In this document: one piece after another, positions 55,835 through 64,000 of the stretch
Numbering within the stretch: position 1 is the stretch's first letter
How the letters are laid out: the number at the start of each line of letters is the position of its first letter
DNA from: an uncultured Sulfurovum sp.
Lineage (GTDB): Bacteria; Campylobacterota; Campylobacteria; Campylobacterales; Sulfurovaceae
Reading direction: 5' to 3'
NCBI GenBank assembly: GCA_913055205.1
Contig: CAJXJN010000008.1
Location: 1 to 64,000, forward strand
DNA length: 64,000 nt
The notes under the pieces: generated by a model
Databases searched by the model: none
What the model was told of the DNA's origin: nothing
What the model saw: the letters and a program-made list of their open reading frames with translations, nothing else
Position numbers and translations under genes: made by a program

Positions 55835-57988
55835 TTGGACGCTTTTCTCACTAAAGCTAAAGAGATACATACGATAGAAGAGGCAAAAGCCTTTCTATGG
55901 GATCAGATTCCCTCTCCTCTCCCCACAACAATAAAAGCCCTTGAAGTTGCACTAACCGCACATAACGGTCAAAAACGAAAAAGCGGTGAACCCTATATTG
56001 TCCATCCTATTTTAGTAGCAGCGATCACGGCAGCTTTCTCGAATGATGAGACCATGGTGCAGGCTGCACTGCTTCATGATGTGGTAGAAGATACCAGTTT
56101 TGAGATTGAAGATATGGAACGGGAATTCGGTGACGATGTTGCCCATATGGTCGAGGGCTTGACCAAGATCGTTGAGATACGTGATGAAGAGTTGGCACCT
56201 TCAGGCTCAGATGAGAGACTGATCAACTCGGCACTTAGCTTTCGAAAGATGCTTATAGCCTCTATTAAAGACATTCGTGTATTGGTCATTAAACTGTGTG
56301 ACAGGCTGCATAACATGCTAACCCTTGATGCACTAAGTCCAGACAAACAAAAACGTATTGCTGAAGAGACTCTGGTCGTATATGCACCTATTGCCCATAG
56401 ACTTGGTATCTCACGTTTGAAAAATAATTTGGAAGATCTGAGTTTTTATTATATCTATCCGGAAGATTACAAAGTGATCGATACGTATATCAAAAGCAAT
56501 GCTCAAAATCTACAGTTCAAACTCAATGCATTTATACAAAAAGTAAAAGCCGCTATGGTAAAAGATGGCTTTAATGAGGATACATTCGAGGTGATCGGCA
56601 GAGTAAAGCACTATTACTCCATTTATCTTAAAATGCATCGAAAAGGTGTAAGCATCGAGGAGGTATTAGACCTTCTTGCTGTTCGTATCATTGTCCAAAA
56701 CCCTATAGACTGTTATAGGGTTTTAGGATTGATGCACTTAGGGTTTACTCCGCTGATCTCACGATTTAAAGACTATATCGCTGTACCTAAAGAAAACGGA
56801 TATAAAACCATACACACTACACTCTTTAATGAAGAGGGTATCGTTGAAGCACAAATAAGAACTATACAAATGCATAGACTTGCTGAGTATGGTGTTGCAG
56901 CACACTGGAAGTATAAAGATGGTAGCGATGGCGTAAATTTAGAGTGGTTGGAGAGTTTGCATTACCAAAGCGAATCGGTTGAAGAGTTTTATGAACTGGC
57001 AAAAAGTGATCTCTTTTCCGAAGATATCACAGTGTTCTCTCCCAAAGGGGACTACTATACATTGCCAAAAGGTTCGGTTGCACTCGATTTTGCATATGCA
57101 GTCCATTCCCAGGTTGGCGCAAGAGCAGCAGGTGCATTGGTGAATAAACACAGATCATCACTTTTAACGATATTGAAAAATGGAGACATTGTCAAGATCC
57201 TGAAAGATGAAGTGCCGCGTCTGCATTGCTCATGGCTGGATGCAGTGAAGACATCCAAAGCACAGGACGGTATAAGAAGCCATTGCCGTGCAAGAATAAA
57301 AGAGTCAGATACACTGAGTGCATATAATATTCTGGCAACACTTTTTGTACAAAAAAGTGCTGCAATGAAAGAGTTGATAGAGAAAATGGAATTGAAAGAT
57401 TCCATATACAAGTTACCTGTACAGCTTTCTTATTATAAAGAGACCATACATAAAGTGGCTGATTATATGGGGACCAGAGAGGTACGTTTTTGGGAATTTC
57501 TTAAAAAAGGGTATAAAAAGCCTCGACTTAAAGAGATAGAACACTTTAAGTTCTTTACTAATAAGCCTTTGGATGGTGTAGAATTTGATTACTGTTGTCA
57601 TCCCAAAGTAGGTGATCAGATCGTTGCATTTTATAAGGACAGTAAAGCTATTATACACCATAAATTATGCAAGAAAGCCTATGAGAAGATTTTGGCAGAA
57701 GAACAGATGATCTATGTAAGTTGGAGTACTTCAAAACTTTCACGGTATCGTTTAACGATCAGTCTGCAAAACCAAAAAGGTATACTTGCCGACCTGTTGA
57801 CAAAACTCTCCGATCTGAACTTGAATGTGATCAGTATAGAGCTGGGTATTCAAAGTTCTGAGAGTGCGGAGTATTGTCAAATAGAAGTAGAGAGCAGGGA
57901 AGCGAAAAAAAGTCTGCTTTCAGAGAAAATTTCACAAAAGTTCAAACTGATAGAGATGATCAGCTTGGATGATGCATATAACAAATAG
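55835..57988 (+). CDS. spoT: Bifunctional (p)ppGpp synthase/hydrolase
   Basis: This is the RSH enzyme controlling the stringent response. The hydrolase domain has HPILVAAI and LLHDVVEDT (HD motif), and CDRLHNMLTLD. The synthetase has the GRVKHYYSIYLKMHRKG and FKDYIAVPKENGYKTIHTT blocks. TGS (ITVFSPKGDYYTLPKGSVALDFAYAVHSQVG) and a C-terminal ACT domain (LTISLQNQKGILADLLTKLSDLNLNVISIELG) complete it. The length is 717 residues. The start is TTG 55835. Both active sites look intact, as expected where one RSH serves the cell. Confidence 0.95.
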   Translation: MDAFLTKAKEIHTIEEAKAFLWDQIPSPLPTTIKALEVALTAHNGQKRKSGEPYIVHPILVAAITAAFSNDETMVQAALLHDVVEDTSFEIEDMEREFGDDVAHMVEGLTKIVEIRDEELAPSGSDERLINSALSFRKMLIASIKDIRVLVIKLCDRLHNMLTLDALSPDKQKRIAEETLVVYAPIAHRLGISRLKNNLEDLSFYYIYPEDYKVIDTYIKSNAQNLQFKLNAFIQKVKAAMVKDGFNEDTFEVIGRVKHYYSIYLKMHRKGVSIEEVLDLLAVRIIVQNPIDCYRVLGLMHLGFTPLISRFKDYIAVPKENGYKTIHTTLFNEEGIVEAQIRTIQMHRLAEYGVAAHWKYKDGSDGVNLEWLESLHYQSESVEEFYELAKSDLFSEDITVFSPKGDYYTLPKGSVALDFAYAVHSQVGARAAGALVNKHRSSLLTILKNGDIVKILKDEVPRLHCSWLDAVKTSKAQDGIRSHCRARIKESDTLSAYNILATLFVQKSAAMKELIEKMELKDSIYKLPVQLSYYKETIHKVADYMGTREVRFWEFLKKGYKKPRLKEIEHFKFFTNKPLDGVEFDYCCHPKVGDQIVAFYKDSKAIIHHKLCKKAYEKILAEEQMIYVSWSTSKLSRYRLTISLQNQKGILADLLTKLSDLNLNVISIELGIQSSESAEYCQIEVESREAKKSLLSEKISQKFKLIEMISLDDAYNK

Positions 57989-58002
57989 TAGGGGGATGAT
58001 AA

Positions 58003-59205
58003 ATGGCAGTAAAAAAAGCGTTAGAAGAGATAAGTAGAGGCACAGCCGAAGTCATAGATATGGAACGTATTGAGAAATTGGTTTCAAAATATTATGAGGA
58101 TGGCACGACCTATACCGTTAAAGCAGGGTTTGATCCTACCGGTGCAGATCTGCACCTTGGGCATACTGTACTTCTTCAAAAACTAAGAGCCTTTCAAAAT
58201 CATGGAGGGCGTATACAGCTTCTTATCGGTGATTTTACAGCAATGATCGGTGACCCTACGGGAAAGAGTGAGACGAGAAAAATCCTTGACAGAGGGACGA
58301 TCCTGGCCAATGCACAAACCTATCAGGACCAGGTCTTTAATATACTCGATGAGAGTAAAACAGAGGTGGTATTCAACTCTACATGGCTTGAAGCTCTGGG
58401 AGCCTCGGGTATGGTATCTTTGACAACGACTTTTAATGTGGCACGTATGCTTGAACGTGATGATTTTGAAAAACGCTATAAAAGTGGACATAGTATTTCT
58501 ATTTCCGAATTCATTTATCCGTTGCTTCAAGGGTATGATTCGGTAGAACTTCAAAGTGACATTGAGATCGGCGGTACAGATCAGAAGTTCAACTTACTCA
58601 TGGGAAGACATCTTCAACGTGCCTATGAAATAGGTAAAGAGCAGGCAGTACTTATGATGCCTATCTTAGAAGGGCTTGACGGGGTTCAAAAGATGAGTAA
58701 ATCTTTGAACAACTATATTGGTATCACTGAAGAGCCTAAAGACATTTATGCAAAAACACTCTCTGTTTCAGATGAGTTGATGTGGCGTTATTATGAGCTT
58801 CTGAGTGAAAAATCACTTGAAGAGATCGCTACGATGAAAGAGGAAGTGAAAAATGGTACACTTCATCCTAAAGTAGCCAAAGAAAACCTGGCTCTTGAAC
58901 TTGTTACAAGATTCTATAATGAAGAGTTAGCTACACTAGCTAAAGCAGAATTTGATAATGTATTTAAATCAAACCAGCTTCCTTCAGATATGAATGAAAT
59001 AGAAGTAGAAGAGGGTATCTGGATTTGTAAAGCTTTAGTCGATGCGGGTATAGAACCTTCAACATCTCAAGCAAGAAGAGATATCAAACAAGGTGCAGTA
59101 AGAGTGGATCAGGAGAAGATCAGTGATGAAAAACTGAACCTTGATTCTGGAGAGTATATCCTACAAGTAGGAAAAAGAAAATTTGCAAAAGTGAAGGTGG
59201 GGTAA
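58003..59205 (+). CDS. tyrS: Tyrosyl-tRNA synthetase
   Basis: The class I signatures HLGHTVLLQKL (HIGH-like) and KMSKSLNNYIG (KMSKS) are present. GFDPTGADLHLGH, SISEFIYPLLQGYDSV and the C-terminal S4 domain (STSQARRDIKQGAVRVDQEKI) place it in the bacterial TyrRS-II group. The length is 400 residues. One-base overlap with the next gene. Confidence 0.96.
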   Translation: MAVKKALEEISRGTAEVIDMERIEKLVSKYYEDGTTYTVKAGFDPTGADLHLGHTVLLQKLRAFQNHGGRIQLLIGDFTAMIGDPTGKSETRKILDRGTILANAQTYQDQVFNILDESKTEVVFNSTWLEALGASGMVSLTTTFNVARMLERDDFEKRYKSGHSISISEFIYPLLQGYDSVELQSDIEIGGTDQKFNLLMGRHLQRAYEIGKEQAVLMMPILEGLDGVQKMSKSLNNYIGITEEPKDIYAKTLSVSDELMWRYYELLSEKSLEEIATMKEEVKNGTLHPKVAKENLALELVTRFYNEELATLAKAEFDNVFKSNQLPSDMNEIEVEEGIWICKALVDAGIEPSTSQARRDIKQGAVRVDQEKISDEKLNLDSGEYILQVGKRKFAKVKVG

Positions 59206-60314
59206 TGGCATTTAAATCTTTTAAAATCGGAAAATATACTATTGATAAGCCTATCATTCAAGGTGGTATGGGCGTTGGTATCTCTTGGGATCAGTTGGCA
59301 GGCAATGTTTCAAAAGAGGGTGGACTTGGTGTTATCTCTGCTGTAGGTACAGGTGTATATAAAAAGAGAAAATACCTTGATGGAAAAGAGATGGTAGGTA
59401 AAGAGCATAGACCTCTTGAAGCGATCAATTTTTACTCTTATCCGGCACTTAAAAAGATCTTTGACAATGCCAGAGAGATATGCGGTGACAAACCCTTGGC
59501 GGCCAATGTACTGTATGCGCAGAGTGAATATGACCGTGTAGTTCAGGATGCCTGTAAAGCTGGTGCGAATATTATCATTACTGGAGCAGGTCTGCCGTTG
59601 ACCATGCCTGAAGCAGCAAAAGATTATCCTGATGTTGCGTTGGTACCTATCGTTTCTACGGCTAAGGCATTGAGAATTTTATGTCGTCGTTGGAAAAAAA
59701 CACATAACAGGCTTCCGGATGCAGTGATCGTTGAGGGACCACTTAGTGGAGGACACCAAGGCTTTAAATATGATGAGTGTTTTTTAGCGGAGAACCAACT
59801 TGAAGAAATTTTACCTCCTGTAGTGGAAGAGGCGAAGAACTGGGGATCTATGCCTATTATCGCGGCAGGTGGTGTATGGGATCATGATGATATTGTAAAA
59901 ATGATGGAACTTGGCGCTGATGCAGTACAGATGGGGACACGTTTCATCGGTACGGTAGAGTGTGATGCAAGTCAAACTTTTAAAGAGGTGATCATAGACG
60001 CCAAAGAAGAAGATATCAAACTTTTCAAGTCACCTGTAGGTTATCCTGCACGCGGAGTAAAAACAAAGTTACATGAAAGCATAGAAAAAGGTACAGCACC
60101 TAAAGTGGCATGTATTTCAAATTGTGTTACCCCATGTCACCGCGGAGAGGAAGCAAAAATAGTGGGGTACTGTATTGCCGACAGACTTACTGATGCCTAT
60201 GACGGTCTTGTTGATACAGGACTCTTTTTTACAGGTGCAAACGGCTACCGTCTCAATGAGATCATCTCAGTCAAAGAGCTTATGCATAAGCTAATGGAAG
60301 GAGAAGATAAATAA
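59205..60314 (+). CDS. Nitronate monooxygenase/NPD-family flavoprotein
   Basis: This FMN-binding TIM-barrel family includes 2-nitropropane dioxygenases and FabK-type enoyl-ACP reductases. IIQGGMGVGISWDQLAGNVSKEGGLGVISAVGTG, IITGAGLPLTMPEA, VEGPLSGGHQGF, IIAAGGVWDHDDIVKMMELGADAVQMGTRF are diagnostic. The four-Cys C-terminal region (CISNCVTPCHRGEEAKIVGYCIADRL) is notable. The length is 369 residues. The neighbouring amidase starts two bases later. Confidence 0.9.
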   Translation: MAFKSFKIGKYTIDKPIIQGGMGVGISWDQLAGNVSKEGGLGVISAVGTGVYKKRKYLDGKEMVGKEHRPLEAINFYSYPALKKIFDNAREICGDKPLAANVLYAQSEYDRVVQDACKAGANIIITGAGLPLTMPEAAKDYPDVALVPIVSTAKALRILCRRWKKTHNRLPDAVIVEGPLSGGHQGFKYDECFLAENQLEEILPPVVEEAKNWGSMPIIAAGGVWDHDDIVKMMELGADAVQMGTRFIGTVECDASQTFKEVIIDAKEEDIKLFKSPVGYPARGVKTKLHESIEKGTAPKVACISNCVTPCHRGEEAKIVGYCIADRLTDAYDGLVDTGLFFTGANGYRLNEIISVKELMHKLMEGEDK

Positions 60315-60315
60315 A

Positions 60316-61515
60316 GTGAAATTTCTTAAGATATTTCTTTTATTTATTCTCAGTACAACATCCCTTTTTTCTTCTGTAGTACTTTTAGAAAAGATAGAAT
60401 TAAAAAAGGGTGAACTACGATTACAATTTAACCGGTCGTATGATAAAAAGAAGATCAGACATTTTGCTCTGATCAAACCCTACAGGGAAGTGTTCGATAT
60501 TAAAAATACACGTTTGGCGAACAGACAGGTAGGCAAGAATCTTAAAAGTTCCCATTGCAGATCACTTAGAGTCTCACAATATAAAAAAAATGTGGTCAGA
60601 GTGGTGATCGAAACAGACAAGTCTTATGCCTGTACTCCCTACAGACCTCTATTCTCCCATAAATACTATCATATACCTTTACCGAAGTTTACAGCCCGTA
60701 AAATACAGAAGCAGGTAAAAAAACCGTATAAAAAGTTGAAAAAAAAAGCAAAGAAACAGAAAAAAAAGAAAGCATACCTCACCTCTTCAGCTGCGGCAAG
60801 TGCAACAAGATATCATAAAAATGAACTCATAGTCATAGATGCCGGACACGGGGGGTATGATACAGGTGCGATAGCCGCTGGCAAGAGAGAGAAAGACCTT
60901 GTACTTCAAATTGCAAAAAAACTCGAAAAACAACTTAAAAGACGGGGTTACTCGGTCTATATGACACGAAAGCGGGACCGTTTTTTAAAACTTCCCCAGC
61001 GTACGCGTATTGCTGATAAAAAAGATGCTAAAGTATTTATTTCCATACATGCAAACTCTGTACCCAAAAGAAAGAGAAACAAAGTACATGGAGTGGAGAC
61101 GTTTTTTTTACAGACAACAAGAGATGCAAAATCCCAACGTATTGCAGCAAGAGAGAACAGAGCAGTACTTAAGGGGGCCGGAAGCAAGTTAAGTAAACAG
61201 GTGATCATAGATTCCGTACTGAACGGACCAAAGATCGTGCAGTCCAATAAATTGGCAATAGATGTACAAAGAGGAATGATGACCAATTTACGCAGTCACT
61301 ACAGAGGGGTCAAAGACGGTGGAGTAAGATCTGCCCCGTTTTGGGTTCTTGTAGGTGCAAGCCGTCCATCTATACTGGTTGAAGTAGGTTATATTTCAAA
61401 TCCTAAAGAGAGAAAAAGACTTTTTACAGCAAAATATCAGGAACTTATTGCCAAAGGTATTGCCGGGGGTATTAACAGGTATCTGACCAATAGAAAAAAA
61501 GAGATAGATTTTTAG
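60316..61515 (+). CDS. amiC: N-acetylmuramoyl-L-alanine amidase with AMIN domain
   Basis: This periplasmic zinc amidase cleaves the MurNAc-Ala bond during cell separation. A signal peptide (IFLLFILSTTSLFSS) leads into an AMIN domain (residues ~20-125). A very basic linker follows (KKPYKKLKKKAKKQKKKK) and then the Amidase_3 domain (residues ~170-399). Zinc ligands are His in VIDAGHGGYD, Glu in GKREKDLVLQ and His in FISIHANS; the catalytic Glu is in ILVEVGYISN. The start is GTG 60316. A lipoprotein paralogue follows directly. Confidence 0.92.
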   Translation: MKFLKIFLLFILSTTSLFSSVVLLEKIELKKGELRLQFNRSYDKKKIRHFALIKPYREVFDIKNTRLANRQVGKNLKSSHCRSLRVSQYKKNVVRVVIETDKSYACTPYRPLFSHKYYHIPLPKFTARKIQKQVKKPYKKLKKKAKKQKKKKAYLTSSAAASATRYHKNELIVIDAGHGGYDTGAIAAGKREKDLVLQIAKKLEKQLKRRGYSVYMTRKRDRFLKLPQRTRIADKKDAKVFISIHANSVPKRKRNKVHGVETFFLQTTRDAKSQRIAARENRAVLKGAGSKLSKQVIIDSVLNGPKIVQSNKLAIDVQRGMMTNLRSHYRGVKDGGVRSAPFWVLVGASRPSILVEVGYISNPKERKRLFTAKYQELIAKGIAGGINRYLTNRKKEIDF

Positions 61516-61531
61516 CTGTGAGGATAAGAGG

Positions 61532-62305
61532 ATGAGAAGTATAAAAAAGATATTAGCGGGATTCTCAGTATTACTTCTGCTTGTGGGCTGTGTCGGTCCT
61601 GACAGGTCTGACACTCTTATCGTGATCGATGCGGGACATGGAGGATATGACTGTGGTGCTTTGTGTGAAGGCCAACAGGAGAAAGACCTTGTTCTGCAGA
61701 TCAGCAGAAAGCTTCAAAAAGAATTTAAAAGAAAAGGCTATAGGGTATATCTTACCAGAGGAAATGACAAATTTTTAAAACTGGAAGAACGTACACGTAT
61801 CGCCGATCATAAAGATGCTAAAGTATTTATTTCCATACATGCAAATGCGATCGCTGATCAAAGTCGTTTTAATGTTGTAGAAGGGATAGAAACGTATTTC
61901 CTTCAAAAAACAAGAGATGCCAGATCACAGCGTATTGCAGCAAGAGAGAATGAAGCAGTTTTGCAGGGAACAGACCAGTTGAGCAGAGATGTTATTATAG
62001 ATGCTGTACTGAATGGACCTAAAATAGTACAATCCCATAAACTTGCCATTGATGTACAAAATAATATGATTAAACAAGTAAAAAGCCGTTATGGGGATGT
62101 TGCAAACGGTGGTGTCAGACCGGCTCCCTTCTATATATTGGTAGGAGCAAGCCGTCCTTCCATACTTGTAGAAGTAGGATATATTACAAATTCCAAAGAG
62201 AGAACCAGACTGTTTACATCGGATTATCAGGAACGTATTGCCAAGGGCATAGTGAATGGAGTAGACAGATATTTTGACAATCGTAAAAGAGAGATGGGAT
62301 TTTGA
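61532..62305 (+). CDS. Second N-acetylmuramoyl-L-alanine amidase, lipoprotein form
   Basis: A lipoprotein signal (LAGFSVLLLLVGC) is followed almost at once by an Amidase_3 domain very similar to the upstream gene: VIDAGHGGYDCGALCEGQQEKDLVLQISRKL, FISIHANAI, TRDARSQRIAARENEAVL and ILVEVGYITN. All zinc ligands and the catalytic Glu are kept. AMIN and the basic linker are absent. The pair looks like a tandem duplication in which one copy became membrane-anchored. The length is 257 residues. Confidence 0.9.
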   Translation: MRSIKKILAGFSVLLLLVGCVGPDRSDTLIVIDAGHGGYDCGALCEGQQEKDLVLQISRKLQKEFKRKGYRVYLTRGNDKFLKLEERTRIADHKDAKVFISIHANAIADQSRFNVVEGIETYFLQKTRDARSQRIAARENEAVLQGTDQLSRDVIIDAVLNGPKIVQSHKLAIDVQNNMIKQVKSRYGDVANGGVRPAPFYILVGASRPSILVEVGYITNSKERTRLFTSDYQERIAKGIVNGVDRYFDNRKREMGF

Positions 62306-62349
62306 TTTAATATGATGATGTTGAAGCAAAGCTCCAACATCTGCGCTAA

Positions 62350-62393
62350 CGCTGAGTTTTCCTCAGCGGAAGGCTTACGTAACATGTTACGTA
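62350..62393. terminator. Hairpin and palindrome between convergent genes
   Basis: CGCTGAG/CTCAGCG (62350-62356 and 62362-62368) forms a stem around TTTTC. TACGTAACATGTTACGTA (62376-62393) is an 18-bp perfect palindrome. They separate the amidase from convergent ppa and probably end both transcripts. Confidence 0.55.
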
Positions 62394-62403
62394 TACTTTA
62401 TTA

Positions 62404-62922
62404 CTATTTATAATTCTTAATAGCTTTCTCTAGGATATCAGTTGCTGCTTTTTTGTCTTTAAACCCTGCTACTTTTACCCATTTGTTCGGCTCAAGTATT
62501 TTATAGGTCTCAAAGAAGTTCTTAATGCGGTTGAGTGTATGCCCAGGAAGATCAGCAATATCATTGATGTCCGCATATGTCGGATCGATCTTTGTTGTAG
62601 GAACAGCAAGAAGTTTTTCGTCCCCGCCACTCTCATCTTCAGTCATAAGTACACCTATGAGTCTGCATTTGATGTATGAACCTGCCTGAAGAGGATAGTC
62701 GCAAAGTACAAGAATATCTGCCGGGTCACCGTCATCTGAAAGTGTATTGGCTACAAAACCGTAGTTTGCCGGGTAGTGCATAGAGGAGTAAAGGACTCTG
62801 TCCACTTCAACAGCACCTGAATCTTTGTCTATTTCATATTTGATATTTGAATTAAGTGGTACTTCAATGATCGCTTTGACAGCATCGGGGTTTTCACCAT
62901 GTCCGATCTTGGTAATATCCAT
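62404..62922 (-). CDS. ppa: Inorganic pyrophosphatase (family I)
   Basis: This soluble magnesium enzyme hydrolyses pyrophosphate. IEVPLNSNIKYEIDKDSGAVEVDRVLYSSMHYPANYGFV, DGDPADILVLCDYPLQAG with the metal-binding Asp residues, and KIDPTYADINDIADLP are diagnostic. The length is 172 residues. It diverges from the ytfJ-like gene. Confidence 0.96.
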   Translation of the reverse strand: MDITKIGHGENPDAVKAIIEVPLNSNIKYEIDKDSGAVEVDRVLYSSMHYPANYGFVANTLSDDGDPADILVLCDYPLQAGSYIKCRLIGVLMTEDESGGDEKLLAVPTTKIDPTYADINDIADLPGHTLNRIKNFFETYKILEPNKWVKVAGFKDKKAATDILEKAIKNYK

Positions 62923-63052
62923 TTGAATTCTCCTAAGGGACTTTAGTGTTGTCCTATATTAAATTTTTAAGATAGTATCATAAAAATCATAAATAGTTCA
63001 TCAAATCATGGTACTATTTAAATGATATTATTTTTAAATAAAGGAAAATGTT

Positions 63053-63565
63053 ATGAGGAAGATCATCTTAGGCTTTTTATTGGTAGCAGGAAGCAGCATA
63101 GCTGTTGAATTGGGCAAGGTACCCAGTGTAGTTCTCTTAGACGGCAAGAATGGAGGTAAAACAGATGGATCAGCATGGAGTTCCAAAATGCTAAAAGGCA
63201 AAGTACATATACTCTTTTATGTAGATCCGGATAAAAGAGATCTGAATGAGCCTTTGTCCAAAGCGTTGAAAAAGCGTCATTTCAATAGAAAGAAATATGC
63301 ATCTGTTGCTGTTATAAATCTGGCTTCCACATGGTTACCCAATGTTATTTTGGAATCTAAGTTAAAATCCAAACAAAAAGAGTTCCCTGATACGGTCTAT
63401 GTAAAAGACAAGAAGAGGCTGCTGGTCAGTAAATGGAAATTGGCAGATGACAATTCTGACATTTTGGTTTTTGACAAAAAAGGAAAGCTGATCTATAAGA
63501 AGTTCGGAAAGCTTTCGGACAAAGAGATCAAAAGTCTTCTTGCATTAATTGAAAAACAATTATAG
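63053..63565 (+). CDS. ytfJ: YtfJ-like periplasmic protein
   Basis: The 170-residue protein has a signal peptide (IILGFLLVAGSSIA) and the thioredoxin-like YtfJ fold (KVPSVVLLDGKNG, GKVHILFYVDPDKRDLNEPL, SVAVINLASTWLP, ILVFDKKGKLIYKKFGKLS). No redox Cys pair exists, as in YtfJ. The function of the family is not established. Its stop overlaps the converging transporter by six bases. Confidence 0.85.
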   Translation: MRKIILGFLLVAGSSIAVELGKVPSVVLLDGKNGGKTDGSAWSSKMLKGKVHILFYVDPDKRDLNEPLSKALKKRHFNRKKYASVAVINLASTWLPNVILESKLKSKQKEFPDTVYVKDKKRLLVSKWKLADDNSDILVFDKKGKLIYKKFGKLSDKEIKSLLALIEKQL

Positions 63566-64000
63566 ATGATTTTTTTTGAACCATAAATAATAAAATGCTG
63601 TCAAGATAAAGCCGAATCCTAACAGTATAGTAATAGTTTGCAGCGGCATTCCCCATTTGGCAGCATAACCGATAAAGAGTGCAGTGGTTACATTGGAGAG
63701 CATAAAGAACATGTCATTGTAGGAGATGATCCTTCCCATATACTCCTTTTCAGTCTCTTCCTGGATAAGGAGGTAAGTATATGACCAGAGTGTGGTAGTG
63801 AAAAAACCTGCGATAAAGAGAGAGATCAGTGAAATATAAAAATCAAACTGAAGAAGGGCCCAAAGAATGATCCCAAGACCTTGCAGGAGGAAGAAATAGT
63901 GCAAGGTATTTTTGTGTACCAGTTTAGAAATGAAAAATGGACCGGTCATAAGGGCAAGAGCTCTTATAGCATTTATCCATCCGATGGCTAAAGGTACTGC
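63560..64000 (-). CDS. MFS transporter, C-terminal part (runs off the window)
   Basis: The minus-strand frame is open from 64000 to the stop at 63560 and continues beyond the window. It shows four to five membrane helices (LHYFFLLQGLGIILWALLQF, FYISLISLFIAGFFTTTLWSYTYLLI, MFFMLSNVTTALFIGYAAKWG, TITILLGFGFILTAFYYLW). The loop EEYMGRIISYNDMFF matches the R-G-R-V-x-S-xx-xx of MFS transporters related to macrolide and enterobactin exporters. Substrate unknown. Confidence 0.75.
   Translation of the reverse strand, partial: AVPLAIGWINAIRALALMTGPFFISKLVHKNTLHYFFLLQGLGIILWALLQFDFYISLISLFIAGFFTTTLWSYTYLLIQEETEKEYMGRIISYNDMFFMLSNVTTALFIGYAAKWGMPLQTITILLGFGFILTAFYYLWFKKNHL

Overview
The window is chromosomal DNA of a Campylobacterota (Epsilonproteobacteria) member. 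It most resembles the Sulfurovum/Sulfurimonas side of the phylum. The evidence is moderate-to-low GC content, T-rich promoters with a TATAAT box and no clear -35, and phylum-typical gene orders: aroQ-pepP-folK-flhF, fmt-birA-parA-parB-atpF'FHAGDC-tolQRA, tolB-pal-cpoB, pyrH-rpoZ-spoT-tyrS and ftsEX-envC. The species assignment is an inference from sequence only. I see no rRNA, tRNA or CRISPR array.

Layout. 1-620 holds a hairpin and a decayed integron-type integrase. 696-5329 is aroQ, an M24 peptidase, folK, flhF, a small protein with two SpoA-like segments, and mnmA. 5357-16236 is an accessory-rich stretch bounded by two inverted copies of a REPIN-like repeat. It mixes core genes (prs, lepA, gph) with a FAD oxidoreductase broken by one stop codon, a LysE-type exporter with a frameshifted end, a mercury pair (merA and a merT-P fusion) and a decayed REP-associated tyrosine transposase (RAYT) beside the second repeat. 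16515-22219 carries methionine synthesis (metY, metX), xseB, a nitrilase-fold protein lacking two catalytic residues, a ThiF-like protein, ridA, rplU and rpmA. 22704-27826 runs obgE, proB, fmt, birA, parA, parB. 27889-40511 is the ATP synthase F1 operon with both b subunits, leading directly into tolQ-tolR-tolA. After a small insertion (secreted protein, ammB remnant, AMMECR1 gene) come tolB, pal, cpoB and an L,D-transpeptidase. 40516-47366 has proC, proA, slyD, a catalytically dead hybrid-kinase-like protein, fabD, mtnN and a TtcA-like gene. 47367-47841 is intergenic and holds a 35-residue hydrophobic peptide gene, a perfect 16-bp hairpin and a third REPIN. 47842-53466 is an RluD-type synthase, an fn3 lipoprotein, trmB and ftsE-ftsX-envC. 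53565-64000 holds an Old Yellow Enzyme, pyrH-rpoZ-spoT-tyrS, an NPD-family flavoprotein, tandem murein amidases, ppa, a ytfJ-like gene and the end of an MFS transporter.

Functional themes are energy conservation (F1 ATPase), envelope integrity and division (Tol-Pal, FtsEX/EnvC, two amidases, YkuD), proline synthesis (proB, proA and proC in two places), sulfur amino acids, the stringent response, and mercury detoxification. The most unusual items are the dead hybrid-kinase-like protein at 43490-44836, the 35-residue membrane peptide with its strong hairpin at 47472-47624, the REPIN/RAYT family, and FlhF next to a SpoA-like protein without the rest of the usual flagellar cluster.
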